The notes: generated by a model from the letters alone, not told the origin. 64,000 nt of DNA from Bacillota bacterium (GCA_023398105.1 JAEWST010000020.1:45241-109240); one strand, 5' to 3'; positions 37,601 through 48,061 are shown, counted from the stretch's first letter. Program-made: numbers and translations.

Positions 37601-40600
37601 GCACAGTGTGTACATGGGGATATAACGAATATGGTCAACTGGGTGATGGGACTACAACAAACAAGACAACAGCAGTACAAGTAATAGGTTCAAGAGATGT
37701 GACAAATATTGCAGCAGGGGAAGGTCACAGCTTGACACTAAAGAAGGATGGGACAGTTTGGTCCTGGGGAAATAATGATTATGGGCAGCTTGCCAATGGA
37801 ACCTCAACAACAAGCATGAAGGCAGTACAGGTAAGTGGGTTAAGTGAAATAACGAAAGTAGCAGGAGGCTGTAAACACAGTCTTGCTCTGAAAAGTGATG
37901 GAACAGTATTGTCATGTGGTTTTAACGAGTATGGACAGCTAGGAGATGGAACTACAATAAATAAATCAACACCCGTACAAGTAATCGGTTTGAGTGGAAT
38001 AACGGAAATAGCAGGAGGCTACTATCACAGCCTTGCACTAAAGAATGATGGAACAGTATGGGCATGGGGGCAAAATCTCCATGGGGAGCTTGGAGACGGA
38101 ACCACAACAGACAGAGCAATACCAGTACAAGTAAGTGGTTTAAGCGGTATAACAGCTATTGCCTGCGGTTACTATCACAGTCTTGCACTAAAGAATGATG
38201 GAACAGTATGGGCATGGGGCTATAATGGTAGTGGACAGTTGGGAGTTGGAACAACAGCAATGAAAACAGTACCTGTAATGCTAATTGAGTTGAGTGGAAT
38301 AACTTCTATTAGCGGAGGTCTTTATCACAGTCTTGCACTAAAGAATGACGGGACAGTATGGGCATGGGGCTATAATGCTTATGGACAGTTGGGAGATGGA
38401 ACAACAGTAAACAAAACAACAGCAGTGAAAGTAACTGGCTTGAATGGAATAACTGCTATTAGCGGAGGCCTTTATCACAGTTTAGCATTAAAGAATGATG
38501 GAACTGTATGGGCATGGGGCTATAATGCTTATGGACAACTGGGTGATGGAACAAATGTAACTAAGTCAACAGCGGTACAGGTAAGTGAACTTAGTGGAAT
38601 AACAACTATTTCAGGTGGATATGATCACAATCTGGCACTGAAAAACGACGGGACGGTCTGGGCATGGGGAAATAATGACTATGGACAGCTGGGTGACGGA
38701 ACAAGGATTAATAGGCGAACGGCAGTTCAGGCTAATGGTATAAATGGGATTGCGGCAATAATGGCAGGTATAAGGTACAGTTTTGCAATAAAGAGTGATG
38801 GGGCAATTTATTCATGGGGAAGCAATAAGTATGGTCAGTTATGTAATGGAGAAAAAGGTTATTCTGAATATGCAAAATATGCATTTGGTACGCAATTAGC
38901 AGAGAAGCTATTCATTAAGCTTGCAGCAGGACGCAGTCATAGTTTAGCATTAAAACATGACGGCACAGTGTGGAGCAGTGGCTATAATGGTTATGGGCAG
39001 CTAGGAGATGGAACGACAACTAATAGAAGTATAGCGGTACAAGTAACCGATTTGAATGGAATCACAGATATTGCAGGAGGATATTATCATAGCATTGCAT
39101 TAAAGAATGACGGCACAGTGTGGGCATGGGGATATAATGGTCATGGTGAATTAGGAGATGGAACATTAACAAGTAAGACAACTGCTGTGCAAGTTGAAGG
39201 TTTGAGTGGCGTAACAGCAATAGCCGCAGGTGCTTATTCTAATCTTGCATTAACGGACGATGGAACAGTATGGGCATGGGGACTCAATAACTATGGACAA
39301 CTAGGTGATGAAACGATAACAACGAGGACAACAGCTGTTCAGGTAAAAGACTTGAGTGGAATAACAAATATCGCAGCAGGGAACTATCATAGTCTTGCTA
39401 TAAAGAATGATGGAACAGTGTGGGCATGGGGAAATAATAGTTATGGACAATTAGGAGATGGAACGACAGCAAATAGGACAACAGCTTCAAAGGTAATTGA
39501 AATGATTGAGGCAAAAGAAGTAGCAGCAGGTAGTTATCATACTCTTATACTAAAGAATAACGGACAAGTATGGGCATGTGGCTATAATAATTATGGACAG
39601 CTAGGAGATGGAACGACAACAAATAGGACAAAAGTGGTACAAGCAAGTGATTTAAGTGGGGCTATAACTATTGCAGGAGGACAATATCACAGCTTGGTAC
39701 TAATGAATGATGGGACAGCTACTGCTTGGGGATATAATGAGTATGGTCAGCTAGGGGATGGAACTGTAACTATAAGAAAAACAGCAGTTCAGGTGAGTGG
39801 CTTAGATGAGGTAATAACTATTGCGTCCGGTGAAAATCATTGCTTAGCACTAAAAAATGATGGAACAGTATGGGCATGGGGAAATTGTGATTTTGGACAG
39901 TTAGGTAATGGAACAGCAACAACAAGGACAACAGCCACTAAAGTGGTTGGATTAAGCGGAATTAGTGCGATTTCAGCAGGGTACAGACATAGTCTTCAAC
40001 TGAAAAATGATGGAACAGTGTGGGCAAGTGGATGGAATATTTATGGACAATTGGGAGATGGAACGACAACAAATAGGACAGCGGCTGTACAAGTAAAGAG
40101 CTTGAGTGGAATAACAGCAATCGCTGGAGGATATTATCATAATCTTGCATTAAAAGATGATGGAACAGTATGGGCATGGGGAGATAACGGGCATGGTGAG
40201 TTAGGAGATGGCACTACAAAGAATAGAATTACAGCCGTACAGGTGCTAGGTTTAAGTGGGATAACTGCTATTGCTTGTGGATATTATCACAGCCTTGCAT
40301 TAAAAAATGATGGAACTGTATGGGTATGGGGATATAATGGTTATGGTCAGCTAGGAGATGGAACCACAACAAATAGGATAACTCCAGTTCAAATAACTGG
40401 TTTGAGTGGAATAACATCAATTAAAGGAGGCTATTTACACAGCTTGGCATTAAAGAATGATGGAACTGTATGGGCCTTTGGAGATAACAGTTTTGGACAA
40501 TTAGGGATAGGATCTGCAACAAATACTACTTCAGCAGTGCAAGTAGACGGCTTGACTGGTATAACTGCTATTGAAGGTAGCTACTATCAAAGTTTAGCTT

Positions 40601-41370
40601 TAAAAAACGATGGAACGGTTTGGGCATGGGGAGATAATCGTTATGGACAGCTAGGAGATGGAACCAAAACAAATAGGACAACGGCGGTTCAGGTGGTTGG
40701 ACTAAGTGGGATAACTGCTATCTCTGGCAGACACTTTCATAGTATGGCACTAAAGAATGACGGAACAGTATGGTCTTGGGGAAATAATGAAAGATGTCAG
40801 TTAGGTGACGGAACGAGAATAAATAAGACAACAGCTATTCAAGTAAGCGGATTAAATGAAATAACATCTATAGTGGCAGGTATGTGGTTTAGTATGGCGT
40901 TAAAGAGTGATGGAACAGTTTACTCCTGGGGAAGTAATCAATACGGGCAGTTGTGCAATGGTGAAAAAGGTTATTATGAATATCCAAAGTTTGCATTTGG
41001 TACACCTTCAGATGAATTTAGTGCAATAAATACCACCTGCACAACATCATGCACTGCAGATAAAACATTTAACCTTATTTTAAAAGTTAAAAATATAGAT
41101 AATATTTACGGACGTACATTTACAATTACATATGACACCGATGAAATAAGCGGTATAAATGACCTGTGTAAAATGACATTTAAAAAGGACACAGCAACTG
41201 GTGATATTGCAGGGACAGACATAAGAATTATTCAAAATGACTCGGGTATTATAAAGTTTACTGTTAATAAAAATATACCTAAAAATAAATTATGGTCAGG
41301 TGTAATAAATGTTATAGTATTCAAGCCAGCAATAAGCGGACAGGTTACTATGAATTGCGTGATGGAGTAG
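34699..41370 (+). CDS. Secreted subtilisin-family protein with 28 RCC1 repeats
   Basis: The 2223-residue protein has a signal peptide (to about residue 28) and a fibronectin III-like domain (about 35-125). A fervidolysin-like prodomain lies at about 165-260, ending EYIQPDYQL. The S8 domain has Asp389, His449 and Ser605, all in intact motifs (VIDTGVD, YHGTHISG, GTSLAAAF). From about residue 707 come 28 RCC1 repeats of roughly 50 residues, consensus G.YHSLALKNDGTVWAWGYN.YGQLGDGTT, in two blocks of 14. The C-terminal 110 residues resemble a cohesin-like beta-sandwich. I chose the ATG preceded by AAAGGAGAG. No anchor motif is seen, so it is probably released or loosely bound. The role is unknown; adhesive or substrate-binding propellers are plausible. 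Confidence 0.85.
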   Translation: MFKKLKIISILLAVVFLIQSILVPSIYASKTTDTIMEISVPQLSLMNFGNSADSVELVWTSKSNRIKATAYEVYRDDKLIKEVESFTFTDTNLTSEKKYRYVIKAKDAEENVIAESNSLEVITDAKDYNSVNEADSLVTEKLTGSAINLEKLTEPEDVLKNKMSQKGNADFKSDRFIIKYKSENSREKARKALGKIDKMNIKLDSHIWNNKSKNNISRENNIDIIYLDKKEKLSDIASDLQKSDLAGDIEYIQPDYQLSLSSNDTFFGNQWGLKNNTLEVESSRNSPQILEKLDLIPNHLKKTIDTNSELMEFLVNTPSEELRNKLLSGDVPGNIDSNTLIEIANEPVLFDTNDIEDNSQSQAAYLCDAGVQEAWENSTGNGVTIAVIDTGVDITHEDLSENIFVNTGEIANNGIDDDGNGKIDDFNGWNFSDNNELVFDTSNINNEYHGTHISGIIAALKDNSKGIAGVAPSAKIMPLKVFKNGTAYTSDIINAIQYAESMGVKIVNCSWGSADENIALKEAIQNSNMLFVCAAGNNSFNIDTTPIYPAAFDCPNIITVTSVGKNGSLSSFLNYGEISVDVAAPGEDIISTMPSNEYAQKSGTSLAAAFVSGEAALLLSKFGDMSVLELKDRIIRCSEHLSSLTGKVCGSSKINCINALNNIESNELVNIIDTYEQSSASITENAGDFELLSTSRAEGQFLKIVAGRSHSIALKNDGTVWTSGYNGFGQLGDGTTTDKSAIVQVSGLSGITDIAGGYYHSMALKNDGTVWAWGYNSYGRLGDGTTAIRTTPVQVNGLSGIIAIATGGHHSLALKNDGTVWSWGYNGFGQLGNGTNLNKVTAIQISDLSGITAISAGYYHSMALKSDGTVWTWGRNNFGQLGDGTTADKTTAVQVSGISGVKAIAAGGYHNLVLKNNVTVWAWGYNNSGQLGDGTTNNRVLAVQVNGLMDIKAVVGGIYHSLALNNNGTVCTWGYNEYGQLGDGTTTNKTTAVQVIGSRDVTNIAAGEGHSLTLKKDGTVWSWGNNDYGQLANGTSTTSMKAVQVSGLSEITKVAGGCKHSLALKSDGTVLSCGFNEYGQLGDGTTINKSTPVQVIGLSGITEIAGGYYHSLALKNDGTVWAWGQNLHGELGDGTTTDRAIPVQVSGLSGITAIACGYYHSLALKNDGTVWAWGYNGSGQLGVGTTAMKTVPVMLIELSGITSISGGLYHSLALKNDGTVWAWGYNAYGQLGDGTTVNKTTAVKVTGLNGITAISGGLYHSLALKNDGTVWAWGYNAYGQLGDGTNVTKSTAVQVSELSGITTISGGYDHNLALKNDGTVWAWGNNDYGQLGDGTRINRRTAVQANGINGIAAIMAGIRYSFAIKSDGAIYSWGSNKYGQLCNGEKGYSEYAKYAFGTQLAEKLFIKLAAGRSHSLALKHDGTVWSSGYNGYGQLGDGTTTNRSIAVQVTDLNGITDIAGGYYHSIALKNDGTVWAWGYNGHGELGDGTLTSKTTAVQVEGLSGVTAIAAGAYSNLALTDDGTVWAWGLNNYGQLGDETITTRTTAVQVKDLSGITNIAAGNYHSLAIKNDGTVWAWGNNSYGQLGDGTTANRTTASKVIEMIEAKEVAAGSYHTLILKNNGQVWACGYNNYGQLGDGTTTNRTKVVQASDLSGAITIAGGQYHSLVLMNDGTATAWGYNEYGQLGDGTVTIRKTAVQVSGLDEVITIASGENHCLALKNDGTVWAWGNCDFGQLGNGTATTRTTATKVVGLSGISAISAGYRHSLQLKNDGTVWASGWNIYGQLGDGTTTNRTAAVQVKSLSGITAIAGGYYHNLALKDDGTVWAWGDNGHGELGDGTTKNRITAVQVLGLSGITAIACGYYHSLALKNDGTVWVWGYNGYGQLGDGTTTNRITPVQITGLSGITSIKGGYLHSLALKNDGTVWAFGDNSFGQLGIGSATNTTSAVQVDGLTGITAIEGSYYQSLALKNDGTVWAWGDNRYGQLGDGTKTNRTTAVQVVGLSGITAISGRHFHSMALKNDGTVWSWGNNERCQLGDGTRINKTTAIQVSGLNEITSIVAGMWFSMALKSDGTVYSWGSNQYGQLCNGEKGYYEYPKFAFGTPSDEFSAINTTCTTSCTADKTFNLILKVKNIDNIYGRTFTITYDTDEISGINDLCKMTFKKDTATGDIAGTDIRIIQNDSGIIKFTVNKNIPKNKLWSGVINVIVFKPAISGQVTMNCVME
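36817..41005 (+). repeat. Tandem RCC1-coding repeats, two blocks of 14
   Basis: The DNA repeats every 150-160 bp. The first block ends near 38920 and the second near 41005, each with an atypical final unit reading YSWGSN(K/Q)YGQLCNGEKGY. Units at matching positions in the two blocks resemble each other more than their neighbours, for example unit 9 with HGELGDGTT in both. This implies that a 14-unit block was duplicated whole. Units 11 and 12 of the first block are nearly identical, showing recent local duplication. Confidence 0.85.
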
Positions 41371-41383
41371 GAGGGAGAACATT

Positions 41384-44300
41384 ATGACTAAACTAAAAAA
41401 AGTTATTTCATGCTTGTTAGTTACAGCATTATTATTAACATCAGGAGCTACATTCAATGTAGATGATGTTTCTGCAAAAAGTACAGTTACGAATAATATA
41501 TCGAGAAATAAAGGAAAGGAAAGCCTTATACTTGTTAAATATAAAAATTCGGATAAAGAAACTGAGGTTATTAAGGGTGTTAAGAAAAATATAAAACTTG
41601 GCAAACTGAAAACTGACAGGAAGTTCAAAAGGGCTAAAATAGATATACTATCAATAGGTGAAGATGATAATGTTGATAATGTGGTAAAAGAACTAAAAAA
41701 ATCACCTTATGTTGAGTATGCTCAACCAAACTATGAATTGAGTATTTTTGAAGATAATGTAAAGGATATGAGTTCAAATGAGCTTTTGACAATATCAGAT
41801 GTTGGTGAATCCACAGGTGATCAGGAGTGTATTCCTGGAACAGCAATAAATATTCTGTCTGCATGGGAATTATCAAAAGGTTCATCAAATGTAACAGTTG
41901 CAGTGATTGATACGGGAATAGATACCACTCATAATGACATAAGCAAAAATATATACATAAATGCTGGAGAAATAGCAGGCAACGGTATTGATGATGATAA
42001 TAATGGTTTTATAGATGATGTAAAGGGCTGGGATTTTGCAAATGATGATAACTCAGTTTACGACACAGCGAATGAAACCCATGGAACTATGGTTTCTGGA
42101 CTTATAGCAGCAAAAAAAGATGATACTGGAATAGCGGGAATCGCACCTGATGTAAAGTTATTGCCTATAAAATTTGTAAACGGCAGTACAGGATATACCT
42201 CTGATGCTATTGAAGCTATAGAGTATGCAGAACAAATGGGTGCAAAAATAGTTAATTGCAGTTGGGGAAGCGATACAAACAACAGCGCATTAAAGGATGC
42301 AATGAGCAAATCTGGCATGTTGTTTGTATGTGCAGCAGGAAACAGCGGAACTCAAGCCTGTCAATATCCTGCTGGCTTTGACCTGCCTAATGTTATAGCT
42401 GTGGGTGCGTCAGATACAGATGGAAATATTGCAGCATTTTCTAACAATGGTGACAATGTGAAGATTATAGCTCCAGGAGTTAATATAATAAGTACAATTC
42501 CTCAGAACAGATATGGCATAGGAAGCGGAACGTCCTTGTCTGCTCCGTTTGTAACAGGAACTGCGGCACTTTTGGCAAGCTATAAAATTGAACTGACTGC
42601 AAGTCAAATGAAGTCCAGCTTGTTACGAAACTCTTACCATGATATTAATTCAGTTAATAAATATGGACTATTAGATGCTGGAAGTACGCTGTTTGACAAA
42701 AATCAAGTACAAACAGCAGATGAAAATACGGAGGATGCTTCTGAAAATACAGAACAGGTTAGCGATGAACAGAAAGATGATACGGTAAACTTGCTTACAA
42801 CTGATAATAAAGAACGCAGTGAACCCTTTAATGCACCATTTAGCTATAAAGTAAATAATACAGAATCTATATCTGCAAACACTGGGGCATTAAACTATGA
42901 AAGTGTTGACATGAGCCTGCCGGGACGAAATGGACTGGATGTAAATATTGTAACGAGGTACAGTACCTCTGAGGCAAATCTAGAAGAACCAATATGGCAA
43001 GTTACGGGAGGTTGTCAGGACTATATAGACGGTGTTCCAGTAGGTGATCCCTATTCGGTTTCTTCAAATGTGAGGGAAGAAGCTACGTATAACTCTGTAC
43101 ATAATAAACTAGGAGCTGGTTGGTCTTTTGGATTTTCATCTATTGAAATAGAAGACAATAACAAATATATACATTTGTCAAACGGTGAGGTATATAAATT
43201 ATACTACGATTATGATACCCGTAGGTATTATCTGCTAGATTATTATTTAAATGATTTGATTTTAGAAAAAGATTACAGCTTTAAAATCGGTCAAACAACC
43301 TCTTCTTATGCCTTAACTCATAAGGACGGAAAAAAGGAATATTTTGATTCTGATGGCAGATTAATGGGCATACAGGATCGTTTTGAGAATACAATTAAAT
43401 TTGAATATTTAGGTTATGCTATTGCTAAGATAGTAGATACAGTAGGTCGTGAAATAAATATAGAGTATGATAATACTGATACTGGTATAAAGGTTGTTAT
43501 AACAGCCCCAGACAATTCTACAGTCCAGTATTTTGTGGATTATATACCAGATAATAGAGATTACATAAATTATAATTATTTATATCATATTTTTTGTGAT
43601 ATACATGAAATTAGATATTCTACCTATGATTTTATATTAGTGAAAAAAATAGATCAGGCAGGAAGAGAAACTAGGTATGATTATGACATTAATACTGAAC
43701 AGTTCACATTTGTATGTAACTATCCTAAAAGGGGTATTCCTAAAGCATGTCTAAAAAAAATCACTTATCCAACAGGAGCTTCCAGCAATTATACCTATGA
43801 AAAGGTTTGGAGCAACTTTGGTAAAGATGGGTCTGCGGAATACCACCGTATCAAATACAGAGAAGAAACTGAAAATTCTAAATCATATAACAGACAATGG
43901 TATACTTATGTGGGTAATTATACTGGATACGGTGATTGGGATAAAATAAATCATATACCTTGCAGTTATACTTACACTACAGAAATCACAGACGCTGATA
44001 ATACAAAAAGAAGATACACATTTGATTACTATCACATGAAAATAAAAGAGGAAAGCTTTGAGAATGGTACAATTCTTACAAACCAAACGGAGAATACATA
44101 TTATTTAAATAGGCTACCACTAACTACTGTAAATAGGATATACAACAAGAGTACTGGGCAATTTTTGCAGACTGTTGAAAACTGCAAATATGATGCTGGT
44201 AGGTACGGAGACTTAATAGGATTCTATGATTCACAGAACCAGCGGGATAGCAAAAATACCCCTACAGATGATGTGCATAAAACTACCTATGTATATGATC

Positions 44301-47300
44301 CTGTGTACCATTATGTGACCGAAAAAATATATAAAAAGGATGCAGAAACAGAAATAAAGCTAAAAAACATTCCGTCTAATGATAATAAAACAGTAAGCTT
44401 TTCAGAGGTATATGAAAACGATATACTTAAAAGTAAGACAGGATATGTATATGACGCACACGGAAATGTAATAGAAGAACAGAAATATTTGGATGATATG
44501 AGTAGCTATATTTCAAATAAATACAGCTATGCAGATAATGACGCTACAAGGAATGGTCAGCTTAACGGTGTACACTTGACAAGAAAATTTGTAGAAGGCA
44601 TTAAAGATGCTGATGGAAACCTAATAAATGCTAATTCTGGAAATAGTGCTGGTGTAATAGATGAAAATTACAGGTACACCTTAATGAGCAGGCAGATAAA
44701 AAAAACTGACGGGCAGGGCAATACAGAGGTGTTGCGTACATTTGATAATATCGGAAGAACCACCTGTGAGACATATGCTGACAATACCAGTAAAACGTGG
44801 CTATATAATGACCAGGAAAATAGCATAGTATATACCGATGAAAAAGGAAGCAAAACTAAATATTACTATGATGGTTTTGGAAATATTATAAGTATAAAAG
44901 ACTTATCAGGCAATCAGGTGCTATCTACCTATGAATACGATGCTGAATTCCAACTAAAGAAGGAGACAAGTAACAATAACAAAACGATTACAAGCTACAC
45001 ATATAAGCCTGACGGTAGAACAGCGGGAAAAGAGGTCAAGGACAATACAGATACAATTTTGTACTCAGAAACCATAAACTATGAGGATGCATTAAATAGC
45101 GGAAACGGTATTTTACTCAACAAGGTGACAAAAAACATTCTAGGCGATAGCAACTCACCATCAATAACTGCCGTTGAGTACACAAATAAATTCGGACAGG
45201 TTGAAAAATCAGGTACACTACATAACGGAACAGAATATTTAAACACCTTTAAATATGATTATCTTGGTAACAAAATAGAGGAAAAGTCAGCAAGGGCATA
45301 TGATGAAAACTGGAGCCAGCCTTATACAACAAAGTATGACTATAATTATCAAGGCAAGGTAGTAAAGCAATATAACATTAATGGTGACTACACAACCAGC
45401 ACTTATGATACACTGGGAAGATTGAAGTCTGTAACTGATATTAAAGGAAACAAGGCAGCTACACCATATTCAACTACCTATGAGTATGACAATTTAGGCA
45501 GAGTTATTAAGGAAACTATACCTTTCGATAAAACTTTTAAACTTTACAGGGTATCACCAAATCCAGAAGTTTACCCGGATGGACTACCTAACAAAGTATT
45601 TGTAAATTCAGTTAAAAAGCATTATTACGACCGTAACGGAAATAAGATTAAGGAAATGTCTTTAAGCAATAAGACTGGTGAAGCAGAAAAATATAATACC
45701 ACAAGCTATGAATATAACAACCGTAATATGCTTACAAAGGTCATAACTTATGACGAAGGTGCAGCAGAAAACTACACCCAGTACTATTATGATGCGGTGG
45801 GCAATAAAGTCAGAATGTACACAGGACTTTCTGCACCACTAATAATAACTGGACTGGATAATGTTAAACCTACAGCAGATGCTGAATATTCAGTAACAAA
45901 ATATGCATATGATCAGCTTAATAGGCTAAAGAAGCTGACTGATCCTATGAATATGGAGGAGAATTATACCTATGACTTAAATGGTAATTTGCTTCAAAAG
46001 ACAGATAAAAATGGCAGCACCATTAGTATGACTTATGATGGAATGGGAAGACTACTTACAAACTCTGTTGTCAATACTGAAAATCCATCACTTGATGCCG
46101 CATACTCATACACATATACATTAACTGGAAATAAAAAGACAATGAGCGGTGGTGGCACAAATACCACCTATTATTATGATGATTTGGGACGGCTGATAAA
46201 TGAGGTTGTATCTGATGGAAGCCAAAAGGAATACACCTACGATGTAGCAAACAACCGTAAATCCTTAAAGCTTAGCCAAAATGGTGTTGTAAAAACAAAT
46301 ACTACATATAACTATGACAACCTCAACAGGCTCAGTACGGTGCTTGATAACGGCGTGCTTACAGCTACCTACACATATGATGAAAATGGAAATAGAAATA
46401 CCTTGACCTACTCAAATGGTAATGTTGCAAATTATCAATATAATTTAGCTAATAAATTAACTCAGCTCACAAATAAGAAGGGTACAACAGTATTGTCGAG
46501 CTATGCCTATACATATTACCTTAATGGAAATCAGGCAGCTAAGACTGATAATACAGGAAAAGTGACTACCTACACCTATGACGGTCTTGGCAGAATAACA
46601 TCTGAAAGCCCAAGCGGTGAGTCTGAAATAAAATATACCTACGATGACAGCAACAACCGACAAACCATGACAGTTGATGGTATAATAACATCATACGAAT
46701 ATGATAAAAACAACAGACTGCAGACTGAAACTAAAAATGCAACAGACCAGACAACAGAAATTACAAAATATTGCTATGACAATAACGGCAATACGCTCTA
46801 CAAGGCACTAGAGACTATTTCAACAACAGGAGCAGCAATTACTTTGGAGGCAACATCTGATGTAGCTGATGATTTGACCTTTAATGAATACAATGGTTTT
46901 AACCAACTGATAAAAACTGAAACAGGCAGCACAACAGCTGAATACACCTACAACGCTGACGGACTTCGCACATCAAAAACAGTGGGTGATGTAAAAACAA
47001 ACCAAGTTTGGGACGGTGATCAAATTGCACTGGAAACAGATGCTTCAGGAAATGTAACAAACAAATATATAAGAGGAATTAACCTGCTTTACGCTGAAAA
47101 TGTTGCAGGCACAAAGCAATACTATCTGTTCAACGGTCACGGTGATGTGGTACAATTAACTGGAACAGATGGAATTGTAACCAAGAACTACGATTACGAT
47201 TCCTTTGGAAACGAAAAAAATTCAGATGCAAGTGATACCAATGTATTCAGATACTGTGGGGAGTACTTTGACAAGGAAACTGGCACTATTTATCTAAGGG

Positions 47301-48049
47301 CTAGATACTACGACCCGACTATTGGAAGGTTTATAACCGAAGATTCTTATTGGGGAAAAGATGCAGACCCGTTGAGTTTGAATTTGTATACGTATTGTAT
47401 GAATAATCCAATAATATATGTAGATTCAAGCGGTAATGTACCTGTAGAAACAGTTGTTGATATTGCAAGTATTGGCTGGAGTTTTTCGGATTTTATACGA
47501 AATCCTAGTTGGGCTAATTTTGGATTTTTAGCATGGGATGTAGCTGCAACTGCAATTCCATACGCACCTGGCTCATATACTGTTAAAGGATTAAAAGCTG
47601 GAACTAAAATTTTGTCTAAGTCAGATGAATTTAAGAAGACTGGTGTTTGGGCTATGAAGGCATTTGACAGAGGCTGGGAGATTGAAAAAGCACTTGGAGG
47701 GATGTGTAACAATTTTCCAACAATAGACAAGTATTTTATTAAGGCTACACAAGGAAACGTAAATATTCTTTCAAGTGTAACAAGCATTAAATCTATAGAT
47801 ATAACAGCAAAGAGCTATCAGGGAAGTGGCTTAAAAAGTTTATTAAAAGGTTATATAAATGAATTAGCTGGTTTTAGTAATGCAAATTATAGTAAAGCAA
47901 GATATGTAGTTTCTTCAGATGCCGAAAAGATTTTAGAGATAGCTATTCCGCCTGTGGAAATGACATCTAAACAGGCAGAGATATTTAAAAATATGGTCGA
48001 TTATGCAAAAGAAAATGGAATTCAAATAGTAACAAGAATTGTAAAATAA
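41384..48049 (+). CDS. Secreted S8 protease-RHS polymorphic toxin with CdiA-CT-like nuclease tip
   Basis: The 2221-residue protein has a signal peptide (to about residue 31), a prodomain ending YAQPNYELS, and an S8 domain with Asp176, His233 and Ser384 (GTSLSAPF). A long YD/RHS-repeat shell follows (about 480-1990; many TYDxxGR and YxYDxxGN units). The RHS core ends with GTIYLRARYYDPTIGRFITED. The last 200 residues have a hydrophobic pre-toxin segment and then a tip reading RGWEIEKALGG, FPTIDKYFIKA, SIKSIDITAKSY. This matches the CdiA C-terminal endonuclease family (E, D and SxK of a PD-(D/E)XK fold). It lies 13 bp after the RCC1 protein gene and shares its protease layout. The S8 domain may process the protein or its shell. 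Confidence 0.88.
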   Translation: MTKLKKVISCLLVTALLLTSGATFNVDDVSAKSTVTNNISRNKGKESLILVKYKNSDKETEVIKGVKKNIKLGKLKTDRKFKRAKIDILSIGEDDNVDNVVKELKKSPYVEYAQPNYELSIFEDNVKDMSSNELLTISDVGESTGDQECIPGTAINILSAWELSKGSSNVTVAVIDTGIDTTHNDISKNIYINAGEIAGNGIDDDNNGFIDDVKGWDFANDDNSVYDTANETHGTMVSGLIAAKKDDTGIAGIAPDVKLLPIKFVNGSTGYTSDAIEAIEYAEQMGAKIVNCSWGSDTNNSALKDAMSKSGMLFVCAAGNSGTQACQYPAGFDLPNVIAVGASDTDGNIAAFSNNGDNVKIIAPGVNIISTIPQNRYGIGSGTSLSAPFVTGTAALLASYKIELTASQMKSSLLRNSYHDINSVNKYGLLDAGSTLFDKNQVQTADENTEDASENTEQVSDEQKDDTVNLLTTDNKERSEPFNAPFSYKVNNTESISANTGALNYESVDMSLPGRNGLDVNIVTRYSTSEANLEEPIWQVTGGCQDYIDGVPVGDPYSVSSNVREEATYNSVHNKLGAGWSFGFSSIEIEDNNKYIHLSNGEVYKLYYDYDTRRYYLLDYYLNDLILEKDYSFKIGQTTSSYALTHKDGKKEYFDSDGRLMGIQDRFENTIKFEYLGYAIAKIVDTVGREINIEYDNTDTGIKVVITAPDNSTVQYFVDYIPDNRDYINYNYLYHIFCDIHEIRYSTYDFILVKKIDQAGRETRYDYDINTEQFTFVCNYPKRGIPKACLKKITYPTGASSNYTYEKVWSNFGKDGSAEYHRIKYREETENSKSYNRQWYTYVGNYTGYGDWDKINHIPCSYTYTTEITDADNTKRRYTFDYYHMKIKEESFENGTILTNQTENTYYLNRLPLTTVNRIYNKSTGQFLQTVENCKYDAGRYGDLIGFYDSQNQRDSKNTPTDDVHKTTYVYDPVYHYVTEKIYKKDAETEIKLKNIPSNDNKTVSFSEVYENDILKSKTGYVYDAHGNVIEEQKYLDDMSSYISNKYSYADNDATRNGQLNGVHLTRKFVEGIKDADGNLINANSGNSAGVIDENYRYTLMSRQIKKTDGQGNTEVLRTFDNIGRTTCETYADNTSKTWLYNDQENSIVYTDEKGSKTKYYYDGFGNIISIKDLSGNQVLSTYEYDAEFQLKKETSNNNKTITSYTYKPDGRTAGKEVKDNTDTILYSETINYEDALNSGNGILLNKVTKNILGDSNSPSITAVEYTNKFGQVEKSGTLHNGTEYLNTFKYDYLGNKIEEKSARAYDENWSQPYTTKYDYNYQGKVVKQYNINGDYTTSTYDTLGRLKSVTDIKGNKAATPYSTTYEYDNLGRVIKETIPFDKTFKLYRVSPNPEVYPDGLPNKVFVNSVKKHYYDRNGNKIKEMSLSNKTGEAEKYNTTSYEYNNRNMLTKVITYDEGAAENYTQYYYDAVGNKVRMYTGLSAPLIITGLDNVKPTADAEYSVTKYAYDQLNRLKKLTDPMNMEENYTYDLNGNLLQKTDKNGSTISMTYDGMGRLLTNSVVNTENPSLDAAYSYTYTLTGNKKTMSGGGTNTTYYYDDLGRLINEVVSDGSQKEYTYDVANNRKSLKLSQNGVVKTNTTYNYDNLNRLSTVLDNGVLTATYTYDENGNRNTLTYSNGNVANYQYNLANKLTQLTNKKGTTVLSSYAYTYYLNGNQAAKTDNTGKVTTYTYDGLGRITSESPSGESEIKYTYDDSNNRQTMTVDGIITSYEYDKNNRLQTETKNATDQTTEITKYCYDNNGNTLYKALETISTTGAAITLEATSDVADDLTFNEYNGFNQLIKTETGSTTAEYTYNADGLRTSKTVGDVKTNQVWDGDQIALETDASGNVTNKYIRGINLLYAENVAGTKQYYLFNGHGDVVQLTGTDGIVTKNYDYDSFGNEKNSDASDTNVFRYCGEYFDKETGTIYLRARYYDPTIGRFITEDSYWGKDADPLSLNLYTYCMNNPIIYVDSSGNVPVETVVDIASIGWSFSDFIRNPSWANFGFLAWDVAATAIPYAPGSYTVKGLKAGTKILSKSDEFKKTGVWAMKAFDRGWEIEKALGGMCNNFPTIDKYFIKATQGNVNILSSVTSIKSIDITAKSYQGSGLKSLLKGYINELAGFSNANYSKARYVVSSDAEKILEIAIPPVEMTSKQAEIFKNMVDYAKENGIQIVTRIVK

Positions 48050-48061
48050 GGAGGATAAAAT

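Noticed and set aside
37391..40177. Minus-strand open frames across the RCC1 region
   Set aside because: They are antisense shadows of the repeats with biased composition and no ribosome sites.
36817..41005. Regular 150-160-bp repeats suggesting a CRISPR or satellite array
   Set aside because: The repeats are in frame and encode RCC1 units throughout, with no short invariant repeat or unique spacers.
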